Below, one piece after another: positions 56,791-64,000 of a stretch of DNA of 64,000 bases (the stretch's first letter is position 1; every line of letters starts with the position of its first letter). The translations under genes were made by a program, and so were the position numbers. The DNA lies in NCBI RefSeq assembly GCF_000987775.1, contig NZ_LAHO01000002.1:124001-188000 (forward strand), given 5' to 3'. This DNA is from Arsukibacterium ikkense (lineage in GTDB: Bacteria; Pseudomonadota; Gammaproteobacteria; Enterobacterales; Alteromonadaceae). The notes under the pieces were generated by a model. The model ran no database searches, was not told where the DNA came from, and was given only the letters and a program-made list of their open reading frames with translations.

Positions 56791-57695
56791 CAGCCACACT
56801 TAGCACCATTCAGCACTCTGCCAAAGCACAATTAGCGCAAAGCCCTCTGCTGCAAAATAACCTGCCAGCGGGTATTGCGCTGCAACAGTTACTGGCGCAA
56901 TGCTACCCAGCTACGCCATATCAGCCCTATAACCAACGGCCAGACTTAATAACAAACCTGCAAAAACTACCAACCCAACTGGGTTGTAGTACAAACGACC
57001 TGGCCAGGCTGCTAATTTTAAAATTGATAGCAGAATTTTCCATAGCGCGTTTACCCTTGGTGCTAAGCGGTGACATCAGCCAAAACTACCAACGTAGCAT
57101 ACAACGCATTTTTCAGCTTTGGGGCTTCGAATCTGCAGCTGCGCGGCAACAGATTAACGACAAGTTTATAAAGGATATTGGCTTACTGGCCGGCAGCCTG
57201 CTACCTTGTGCAGAACGGGTAGTAGAGCCTTACTCCGCCATTCAGCGTTCATTAGTGTATAGCAATGGCGCAGCGCAGGGCTGGCGTTTTATTCGGGCGT
57301 TAGTCGCCGCCAGCGGCAATAAACCGCTCTGTCGCTTACATGTGCATTTAGCAGAAATAGACAGCTTAACAGCAACAGGCTGGCGACTAACCTGCCAGCA
57401 GCTGGCAGAGCTTTTGTTATTAAACCCACAGCTAAAAGGGGTAGTAGGCGCCAGTTGGTTTTATGATCCTGCGCTTAGCAAGGTAAGCCCTAAACTGGCA
57501 TTTATCAGCGAATTACTCAGCGAAATACAGGCCAGCTGGTTCTTTTCCCATACCGAAACAGCACAAAGTGGCGCACTGATCCGCTCTTCTAAACGCCAGC
57601 AAGCCTTTGCCAACGGCCAGTACCAGCCCAGAAACTATGTTATTTTTATTACCCGAAAGCAGCTGCTTAGCTGGCATAAAAGGCAGATGTTATGA
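56787..57695 (+). CDS. Unrecognised conserved protein of the XrtA/ATP-grasp cluster
   Basis: A 302-residue cytoplasmic protein with no signal peptide or membrane helix. The most conserved-looking part is C-terminal: RLHVHLAEIDSLTATGWRLTCQQLAELL (about 192-218), then GVVGASWFYDPALSKVSPKLAFI and RQQAFANGQYQPRNYVIFITRKQLLSW. I have an impression of similar uncharacterised proteins beside sugar-transfer ATP-grasp genes in other bacteria, but cannot name a domain. It overlaps the flippase (ATGA) and the deacetylase (ATGA), so it is embedded in the pathway. Function is unknown. Confidence 0.8.
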   Translation: MTATLSTIQHSAKAQLAQSPLLQNNLPAGIALQQLLAQCYPATPYQPYNQRPDLITNLQKLPTQLGCSTNDLARLLILKLIAEFSIARLPLVLSGDISQNYQRSIQRIFQLWGFESAAARQQINDKFIKDIGLLAGSLLPCAERVVEPYSAIQRSLVYSNGAAQGWRFIRALVAASGNKPLCRLHVHLAEIDSLTATGWRLTCQQLAELLLLNPQLKGVVGASWFYDPALSKVSPKLAFISELLSEIQASWFFSHTETAQSGALIRSSKRQQAFANGQYQPRNYVIFITRKQLLSWHKRQML

Positions 57696-58705
57696 TTAAA
57701 ATGCTGTTGTTATCACTGCTGAAAGCACTTGGCCTGTTTATTCTGGCGCAAAAAATCACCGCCAGACGGCCGCGTATTTTGTGTTATCACGGCATAGCGG
57801 TAGATGATGAATATAAGTTTTCGCCTGGGGTGTTTATGCAAAGCGCAACCTTTGACCGGCGCATGGCGCTGGTTAAAAAGTGGGGTTACAGCCCGGTATC
57901 GCTGGATGAGCTGTACCAGCAACACCAGGCAGGGCAATATCAAAAAAACACTCTGGTGATAACCATCGACGATGGCTGGGCGGCCATTGAGCAAGGTATG
58001 CTGCCCTCCCTGAAAAAATATGGTTTTTGCGCGACCTTATACCTGTCATCTTATTATGTAATTAATCAGCGGCCGGTGTTTAAATTATCTGTCTACTATT
58101 TATTCTGGAAGTATAAAGGGCCGTTTACCCTGGCAGATAACAGCTGTTTAAAACCCCACACCACGCTACAGCAGTTAAGTATTAATGACGTATTAAGCCT
58201 GGCGGCAGAGCTGGGTTCAGCCTATGAGCAGCCCATTTTGCAAGAGCTGGCAGATTGCTTTGGTGAAGATATTGCCCTGTGGCAACAAAACGGCAAATTG
58301 ATGTTTCTTAGCGCCGAGCAGGTTACGGCACTGGCAGCACAAGGGCTCAACATTGAGCTGCATACCCACAGACATAAATTTTCTGAACTTAACTTAACCG
58401 ATGCAGCAAAAGAGCTGGCAGATAATCAACATTACATTTTGCAACTGACTGGCAGAGCAGCCCGGCATTTTTGTTTTCCCCGTGGTGAGTATCAGCCAGA
58501 GCAACTGCCCTTACTGACTGCTCAGCAACTAAAAACAGCGACCACCACCGAAAATGAACTGGTTGCCAGACAAAGCCCGCTGCTAACTTTACCCAGACTG
58601 GTTGACAACGATAAGGTAAGCGAACTTGAATTTGAAGCTGAGCTTAGTGGCATGATGACCCTGCTGCGGCTGGCCGCCGCCCCCTTTAAGCGAGATAAAA
58701 AATGA
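57692..58705 (+). CDS. Second polysaccharide deacetylase (NodB fold)
   Basis: A 337-residue protein with a short hydrophobic N-terminal segment (about 4-22, perhaps an anchor), then a NodB-type core: PRILCYHGIAVDDE, VITIDDGW with the metal aspartates, ELHTHRHKFSELN with the metal histidines and HFCFPRGEY. It differs from the upstream DUF3473-type enzyme and is more like the deacetylases paired with ATP-grasp genes. It may deacetylate the polymer or a capping sugar. Overlaps on both sides are ATGA. Confidence 0.9.
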   Translation: MIKMLLLSLLKALGLFILAQKITARRPRILCYHGIAVDDEYKFSPGVFMQSATFDRRMALVKKWGYSPVSLDELYQQHQAGQYQKNTLVITIDDGWAAIEQGMLPSLKKYGFCATLYLSSYYVINQRPVFKLSVYYLFWKYKGPFTLADNSCLKPHTTLQQLSINDVLSLAAELGSAYEQPILQELADCFGEDIALWQQNGKLMFLSAEQVTALAAQGLNIELHTHRHKFSELNLTDAAKELADNQHYILQLTGRAARHFCFPRGEYQPEQLPLLTAQQLKTATTTENELVARQSPLLTLPRLVDNDKVSELEFEAELSGMMTLLRLAAAPFKRDKK

Positions 58706-59793
58706 TAGCGCGCTACCTAACAAGGCTGAAAGACACCCTGAGTATGTTAAACAAGGAAGCGCAGCTTGCCGGCATGTCTTTTGCCAAGATGCTGTGGCAA
58801 ACCAGCTATTTTTGTCTGAAAACCGGGCTCGGGCCACGTTATTTTGTGGTGGCCGGCATGGCCAGGAAAAACTTTGCAGAAGCAGATAAATGGCAGCACA
58901 TTTCTGCCAGGCAATATTATCAGGCATTGGACATCTTAAACCCGCCGCTTTATCGCAAGCTTACCCAGAGTAAATTATCGGAAAAAGCTTTATACCAGTT
59001 GCTGCATATACCAACGGCCGCCATGCTTGGTTATTTCCACCCGCTAACCGGCATTACCGCAGATGGCCGCCCGTTAAGCACTGTGGATGCTCTGACAAAT
59101 TTATTGCAGCAATGCGCAGGCTCTACTGTCATGCTAAAGCCGTTAGAAGGCTTTGGTGGTGCCGGTGTTATGGCGCTGGCAGTAACTGTCTCAGATGGCG
59201 GCTTACAGTTGCTGTCGTTGGGCGAACGCAAGCTATACAGCCCTGCACAGTTGCTCAGTTATTATCAGGGAAAAAATCCTTTGCCGGAATTTATGCTGGA
59301 AGCCTATATTCAGCAATCCGCCCAGTTTGCCGGTTTTAACCCATCCAGCTTAAACACGCTAAGGTTATGGGTGCTGGAAACACAACCGGGCATGGCAGAA
59401 GTAATTGGCGGTTACTTACGCATTGGCCGTGCCGGCCAGGTGATTGATAACGCCTCAGCAGGTGGCATTATGTGCCCGGTTGATCTTGCAACAGGCGAAC
59501 TGCAACCCGGTCTGCTGAAAAAAACACCGCATCGGGATGACATTATGCAGCACCCCGACCATGGCGCCCCGCTTGCCGGGGTAACCCTTGAACACTGGCC
59601 ACAGCTAAAGCAGTTTGCCGAAAAAGTGCTGTTAACCCTGCCGCATACCAGGTTTGCCGGGCTGGACATCACCATGACAGAGCAAGGTCCCATTTTAATT
59701 GAATCAAATGTTGCACCCGATAAAGACGGTGCAGCCCATGGCAATATTCCCTCGATTAAACTACAACAAGCGGCAAGGATGCATTATGTTTAG
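58702..59793 (+). CDS. Sugar-transfer associated ATP-grasp protein 1
   Basis: A 363-residue protein of the PF14397 type. The ATP-grasp core has VMLKPLEGFGGAGVMAL (about 135-151), EAYIQQSAQFAGFNPSSLNTLRLWVLE (about 198-224), a basic-glycine strand YLRIGRAGQ and the metal-binding end FAGLDITMTEQGPILIESNV. ATP-grasp enzymes join a carboxylate to an amine or thiol through an acyl phosphate. The acceptor is unknown. It is the first of three such genes in a row on the plus strand and overlaps the second by 8 bases. Confidence 0.87.
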   Translation: MIARYLTRLKDTLSMLNKEAQLAGMSFAKMLWQTSYFCLKTGLGPRYFVVAGMARKNFAEADKWQHISARQYYQALDILNPPLYRKLTQSKLSEKALYQLLHIPTAAMLGYFHPLTGITADGRPLSTVDALTNLLQQCAGSTVMLKPLEGFGGAGVMALAVTVSDGGLQLLSLGERKLYSPAQLLSYYQGKNPLPEFMLEAYIQQSAQFAGFNPSSLNTLRLWVLETQPGMAEVIGGYLRIGRAGQVIDNASAGGIMCPVDLATGELQPGLLKKTPHRDDIMQHPDHGAPLAGVTLEHWPQLKQFAEKVLLTLPHTRFAGLDITMTEQGPILIESNVAPDKDGAAHGNIPSIKLQQAARMHYV

Positions 59794-60862
59794 TAATATT
59801 CGTCAAGCGATTAAACTTTCTCGGGAGCGGGCCAACGACAGCAACGGCTTGCCTTTTTTCCAGCAAATAAAAGAAATGGTGTTACTTCAAGTTCTGACCG
59901 GTTTCGGGCCAGGGAATTATCATAAATATCGGTTATGGCAAAAAGATATGCCCTGGCAGCAAAAGTTAGGGTACTGGCATGATCAGAAATACTACCGCTT
60001 CCTGAATAAGGTTAACCCACTTAGCTATCGCATGCTGGCCCGAAACAAGGTGGTCGCCAAAGCGCTGCTCAGTTTTTACAGTATTCCTGATGCTGAGTAT
60101 CTGGGCTATTTATCAGCTGCAGGCGGTTTTAAAGCTGATGGCTCAACATTAGTTAGCGCTGCAGATTTAACTGAGCTGCTGTTGCAGCGTTCAGATCTGC
60201 ACAAAATCTGCTTTAAACCTGTTGAGGGTTCAGGCGGTGAAGGTTTTTGTGCGGTAGAGATAGAGCGAACCAATGGCATTTTCTTTCGGGAACTGGGTAA
60301 ATCAGCCACTTTACCAGTTGCCGACTTTCTCAGCCAGTCGCTCACCGTACACCAGGGCTGTGATTACATTATTGAAAAGTACCTGCAGCAGCACCCTGCT
60401 CTGGCAGCGTTTAACCCCAGCAGCTTAAATACCTTAAGGGTGTGGGTTGGTAAAACCGCAACAGGCGCACCCAAGATTATCGCCATCTATTTGCGGGTTG
60501 GCCGGGCTGGTAGCCTGGTCGATAACAGACTGTCCGGTGGCTTTGGTGTAGCCATTGACCCAGAAAGCTTCAAAACCACTATAGCTGTGCCACAAGACAG
60601 CAGTGGCCAGTGCTTTAACCAGCACCCGGATAGCGGCTATGATATGTCGCAGCGGCAACTGCCTTTTAAAGCAGAAGTTGTGGCCCTGGCAGAAAAAGTA
60701 ACAAATATTTTACCTAACACCCGCTTCGTTGGTCTGGATATCGCTTTTACTCCCGAGCAACCAGTGATTATTGAATTCAATCTAGCCCCCACTGCCATAG
60801 GTGCCTGCGTAATGAATACCAGTCATCAGCAGCTACTTGGCTGGCTGAATAACCCATCGTGA
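59786..60862 (+). CDS. Sugar-transfer associated ATP-grasp protein 2
   Basis: A protein of 358 residues from ATG 59786; upstream in-frame ATGs lie deep in the preceding gene. It is a close relative of its neighbour: KICFKPVEGSGGEGFCAVEI, EKYLQQHPALAAFNPSSLNTLRVWV, YLRVGRAGSLVDNRLSGGFG and FVGLDIAFTPEQPVIIEFNL carry the ATP and metal sites. It ends the tightly overlapped part of the operon: 173 bases follow before the next gene. Confidence 0.86.
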   Translation: MFSNIRQAIKLSRERANDSNGLPFFQQIKEMVLLQVLTGFGPGNYHKYRLWQKDMPWQQKLGYWHDQKYYRFLNKVNPLSYRMLARNKVVAKALLSFYSIPDAEYLGYLSAAGGFKADGSTLVSAADLTELLLQRSDLHKICFKPVEGSGGEGFCAVEIERTNGIFFRELGKSATLPVADFLSQSLTVHQGCDYIIEKYLQQHPALAAFNPSSLNTLRVWVGKTATGAPKIIAIYLRVGRAGSLVDNRLSGGFGVAIDPESFKTTIAVPQDSSGQCFNQHPDSGYDMSQRQLPFKAEVVALAEKVTNILPNTRFVGLDIAFTPEQPVIIEFNLAPTAIGACVMNTSHQQLLGWLNNPS

Positions 60863-61035
60863 GCCATTAATAACATTCATCTTTCAGCGCAATTTAAGTC
60901 CCGAAATTTTATTATAAATTTGTAAAATAAAATTCTGGGGCTATACTTCGACTAACTAACGGCAAAACCAAGGTATTGGTTGTCAGTTGCTGGTTTTTCT
61001 GCCACGACTTAGTTACTGAATGGAATGGACACCAG

Positions 61036-62241
61036 ATGACATCACTAATCCGACAATTGCGCACTGCCTGTAAAATGGCACTGTATGTTCGTCAACAACA
61101 CTGTAAAAGCCTTTATTCTCAAATGAGTGATCTGACTCATTTATATCAGCAAAACCCCAGTTGTAATCTCTGGGATTACTACAGGTATCAATTATATTTG
61201 CACCCACACAGTACGCCACTCTATCGTGAAGTGCTGGGCAGTGCCGTTGAAGAAGAACTAAACCAGAGTTTAAACAAACGTACCGGTGTTACGCCTGCCT
61301 GGGATAAGCTGCTATTCGCGGTTATTTGTCATACTTATGACATTCCTACCGCCCGCATAGTTGCCGTGTATAAACCGCAGGGCCCTATACCTGACTTTAT
61401 ACCAACAGAAATGCACAGCCTTGATCAAGTAAAACACTTTCTGATCGAGTATCAGGCGCCGCTGTTTGTAAAGCCAGCCCAATCTCATCTGGCAAAAGGG
61501 GTGTACTATCTTGATCATTATGACCCCGCGGCTGACAGAGTTTTTACCAAAGACCAACAGAGCTTTAGTTTTGCTGAGTTTATTGATAAAACAATCAACG
61601 TGCTTGACACTGTCCGCTATAATCGGCGGGCAGGCTATTTATTTCAGCAGCCTATTGTGCAACACCCACTGCTAACCGAATTCACCGGTACCGAGATTCC
61701 CTCAGGTTTCAGAATTATTGTGCTTAACGATGCCGATGGCGCCAGGGTACACCGGGTTATCTGGAAGCTGATAGCAGCGGGTAATGTCAGCGATAACTTT
61801 AACAAAGGGATAAGCGGCAATCTGGTGGTCTATGTTAATCCGATCACGGGCGAACTCAGCGATGCGGTGGATAATTTCTGGCCATACGCCCACCGGCTTA
61901 GCCAGCACCCGGTTAGCGGCAAATGTTTTAAAGACTTTACACTGCCATTGTGGCAAAGCCTGCTGACGCAAGTCTGCCGCGCGTCGGAGAGCATAAGTTC
62001 GATGTCAATTCTGCACTGGGATGTTATTTTAGGCCCTGATGGCCCGGTAATGATTGAGGTAAATGATCTGGGTGGTAGTAAAATTCCTCAATTACATGGC
62101 ATTGGCCTGCTGGATAACAACTTACGCCAGTTTATTAAACGAAATGCGCAATTACGCCCAAATAGCCGGCTACAACGGCAATTAGGACGTCAGCAACCTG
62201 GCGAACGCACTACCTTTGCGCACAACAGCAACCTGTCGTAG
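61036..62241 (+). CDS. Sugar-transfer associated ATP-grasp-like protein 3
   Basis: A protein of about 401 residues from ATG 61036 (no strong ribosome binding site). It is a more distant ATP-grasp type: VTPAWDKLLFAVICHTYDIPTA, PLFVKPAQSHLAKGVYYL (nucleotide-binding lysine), HPLLTEFTGTEIPSGFRIIVL and HWDVILGPDGPVMIEVNDLGG (metal-binding end). It is a clear paralogue of the next gene, which lies on the opposite strand and converges with it. A 173-bp AT-rich gap upstream suggests its own promoter. The last 60 bases are shared with the convergent gene. Confidence 0.84.
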   Translation: MTSLIRQLRTACKMALYVRQQHCKSLYSQMSDLTHLYQQNPSCNLWDYYRYQLYLHPHSTPLYREVLGSAVEEELNQSLNKRTGVTPAWDKLLFAVICHTYDIPTARIVAVYKPQGPIPDFIPTEMHSLDQVKHFLIEYQAPLFVKPAQSHLAKGVYYLDHYDPAADRVFTKDQQSFSFAEFIDKTINVLDTVRYNRRAGYLFQQPIVQHPLLTEFTGTEIPSGFRIIVLNDADGARVHRVIWKLIAAGNVSDNFNKGISGNLVVYVNPITGELSDAVDNFWPYAHRLSQHPVSGKCFKDFTLPLWQSLLTQVCRASESISSMSILHWDVILGPDGPVMIEVNDLGGSKIPQLHGIGLLDNNLRQFIKRNAQLRPNSRLQRQLGRQQPGERTTFAHNSNLS

Positions 62242-63345
62242 TGCCGTTTTCAGCTGTGGGTCGAGCAAACCTTGGCCATGCAGCTGCAAAAATTCGGTAC
62301 TGCCAACATCATTCAGTTCAAGCAAGACTGGCCCTGTCTCTGCAACAATAATATCCCAATGCATGGCTCCCATATCATTAATTACCGTGGAGGCTCTGAG
62401 AATTTCTGCTTTTATCTGATCCCATAAAGGTATTGAAAAGTCGCCGAAATTGCGGCCAGACACCGGGTGCTGATGATGTAAGCGGGTTGTAGGCCAGTAA
62501 CCATTCACTGCGGCACTGAGCTTACCGCTATCGGGGTTAACCTGCACCACCATATTACCATGTGCCCCTTTGCTAAAATTATCACTAATGTTTCCAGGGG
62601 CGATAATTTTCCAGATAGCCCGGTGAATATAAGGCCCACTGCCGGTATTTAATACCAGAATGCGCAGGCCCGATGGCGTATCGGTCTGCGTGAATTCAGT
62701 GATAGCAGGGTGCTGTACCACCGGACGCTGTAACAATACGCCGGCATCGGGTCGGTATCGGTGTGAATCAGACAGACCAATTGTTTTAGCAAAGAACTGA
62801 TCAAAACTAATGGCGTTACCACTTTTATCAATCAGCAACTGGCGCTCAACATCAACTGCACTGATATAAAATGCGCCTTTTCCCTGATGGCCTTTTACCG
62901 GTTTGACAAAAACAGGCCCTTGTTGTTGTAACAAAAAGGCTTTTAATTGCACCAGGTTGCTCAGTTTAGTCTCAATGAAACCGGGTAGCGGCCCGGCAGG
63001 TTTGTAAACCGCTAAAATTTCAGGTGCCGGTAAGCTATAGGCATCGCACAACATCGTAAACAGCATTTTATCCCAAGCCGGGGTAACGGCATTACGGGGG
63101 TTAAGGCTGCGACTAAAAGCCTCTAACGCACCGGTGCCCAGTAATTCAGTATATAAAGCGGCACCGCGCGGCGCGGCGTAAACCTGATACTTGTAATAAT
63201 CTGAAATATTACAGGTAGGGTTAGCCCGGTATAAGGCAGCTATATCCATTAGCTGCGCTAACAAACCGCGACGATACTGACGTTTAACGTAATATGCATG
63301 CTTTAATGCCGCGTAAACTTTACTAGAAAACGTAGCTGTAGCCAT
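62182..63345 (-). CDS. Sugar-transfer associated ATP-grasp-like protein 4
   Basis: A protein of about 387 residues from ATG 63345 (GAGAG just upstream); an in-frame start at 63366 would add seven residues. It closely parallels ATP-grasp protein 3: NPTCNISDYYKYQVY, VTPAWDKMLFTMLCDAYSLPAPE, PVFVKPVKGHQGKGAFYI, HPAITEFTQTDTPSGLRILVL and HWDIIVAETGPVLLELNDVG. The two probably arose by inverted duplication. It ends 60 bases inside the convergent gene, an unusual overlap for two intact genes. Substrate is unknown. Confidence 0.84.
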   Translation of the reverse strand: MATATFSSKVYAALKHAYYVKRQYRRGLLAQLMDIAALYRANPTCNISDYYKYQVYAAPRGAALYTELLGTGALEAFSRSLNPRNAVTPAWDKMLFTMLCDAYSLPAPEILAVYKPAGPLPGFIETKLSNLVQLKAFLLQQQGPVFVKPVKGHQGKGAFYISAVDVERQLLIDKSGNAISFDQFFAKTIGLSDSHRYRPDAGVLLQRPVVQHPAITEFTQTDTPSGLRILVLNTGSGPYIHRAIWKIIAPGNISDNFSKGAHGNMVVQVNPDSGKLSAAVNGYWPTTRLHHQHPVSGRNFGDFSIPLWDQIKAEILRASTVINDMGAMHWDIIVAETGPVLLELNDVGSTEFLQLHGQGLLDPQLKTALRQVAVVRKGSAFARLLTS

Positions 63346-63579
63346 AACTGCTCTCTGATTTAACAAAACGCCAAAACACTCTTCAGCACAACTCAGCAGC
63401 AGAATGAGTGTTTAAAACGCAGTCAGGATGCCAGCGATTTTTCAGATAAGCAATATAAAAGCGCGCAGTTTTAACTTAAAATAAACATCAAGAGTAGACT
63501 CTCGAAGGTTGCTGTTGTCACAGCACTGAGTTTGATGATACTTTAGCGTGGCTAAAACTTATAGTAATGGAGGCAAGAC

Positions 63580-64000
63580 ATGGATTTTCTGCCTGGGAAA
63601 ACAATTTTCTCAATGCTAATTGTAGCAATGATGCTAAGTAGTATAGTAGCAGCCGATGCTAACGTTACAGGTAATTTCACTGACCGGTCCTGCTTTGATA
63701 TGGAATGGAAGCGAGGCAAGCCTTTCGACTATTATCATCCGGCAACCAGTCAGGCGTCTGGAACGTACCGAGGTGGCCTGTTGTATCTGGTTGAACGTCA
63801 TCACTTTACTGATGATGTACGTAATCTGGTAAAAGGCAGTACCGGAGCTATGCCGGGCGATATCTTATTTGTATTGAATTCCATCCCCAATCATCCAGCA
63901 GCACTTGATGCTTACTCCCGCTACGAGTATCAGTTAAAACATTCAGAGGTTTTCAGAAGCAGACAAGCCAGACCAACCATGGCTCACCCGGCAGATTGCT
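63580..64000 (+). CDS. Secreted protein of unknown function, partial at the window edge
   Basis: An open frame of 140 codons that starts at ATG 63580 and runs off the window. GGAGG at 63569-63573 with 6-base spacing decides the start. A signal peptide (about 1-25, cleavage near VAA) is followed by CFDMEWKRGKPFDYYHP, LYLVERHHFTDDVRNLVKG and GDILFVLNSIPNHPAALDAYSRY. The pattern HFTxxV..LxxG then PNHxxAL..xxRY recalls a widespread family of small exported TPR-like proteins seen near polysaccharide loci; this is recognition by eye. The 213 bases before it hold no gene. Confidence 0.65.
   Translation, partial: MDFLPGKTIFSMLIVAMMLSSIVAADANVTGNFTDRSCFDMEWKRGKPFDYYHPATSQASGTYRGGLLYLVERHHFTDDVRNLVKGSTGAMPGDILFVLNSIPNHPAALDAYSRYEYQLKHSEVFRSRQARPTMAHPADC

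Overview
The window looks like chromosomal DNA of an aquatic gammaproteobacterium of the Rheinheimera/Arsukibacterium/Alishewanella type (Chromatiaceae or Alteromonadales neighbourhood). This is an inference from gene content: maoP next to hdfR, fadIJ, folX-yfcH, tesA facing ybbA, a PutP-type symporter and an exosortase A (XrtA) exopolysaccharide locus. No database search was run, and family names are given from recognition of motifs and gene order. No insertion sequence, prophage or CRISPR array is visible.

Positions 1-29200 are mostly housekeeping. They hold an M16 peptidase, a membrane GGDEF/EAL protein, maoP and hdfR (divergent), a small membrane protein, the fadI-fadJ beta-oxidation pair behind a perfect 20-bp palindrome, and a six-gene MoxR/DUF58/BatA-BatB-BatD operon. 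Then come putP, an EAL-HDOD protein, a secreted ComEA-like helix-hairpin-helix protein and a PepSY-response regulator-histidine kinase operon. These are followed by folX-yfcH, the ybbA-ybbP-like ABC exporter diverging from tesA with overlapping start codons, and a tRNA cluster on the minus strand: tRNA-Ala(GGC), three intact tRNA-Glu(UUC) and one broken tRNA-Glu inside a 120-bp tandem duplication.

Positions 29450-63345 form one large XrtA exopolysaccharide locus. A left arm (ATPase on plus; outer-membrane beta-barrel, tyrosine autokinase, chain-length protein and export lipoprotein on minus) diverges from a long, tightly overlapped plus-strand operon. That operon encodes a priming sugar transferase, polysaccharide deacetylase, FemAB-like protein, exosortase A-EpsI, glycosyltransferases, two glutamine-dependent amidotransferases, an AlgD-like GDP-mannose dehydrogenase, a transglutaminase-like membrane protein, an O-glycosylation ligase, an adenylate-forming enzyme, a PL14-like secreted lyase, a Wzx flippase, an unrecognised protein, a second deacetylase and ATP-grasp proteins. 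Two of the four ATP-grasp genes converge and overlap at their 3' ends. A secreted protein runs off the right edge.

Read together, the locus should prime, assemble, flip, polymerise, modify and export a surface polysaccharide, and exosortase A should sort PEP-CTERM proteins, although no PEP-CTERM substrate is visible here. The unusual part is the concentration of carboxylate-activating or amide-forming enzymes (two AsnB-type amidotransferases, FemAB-like, CapK-like, four ATP-grasp, one transglutaminase-like) beside an AlgD-like enzyme that would supply mannuronic acid. This suggests an amidated or aminoacylated uronate glycan, which is a hypothesis.
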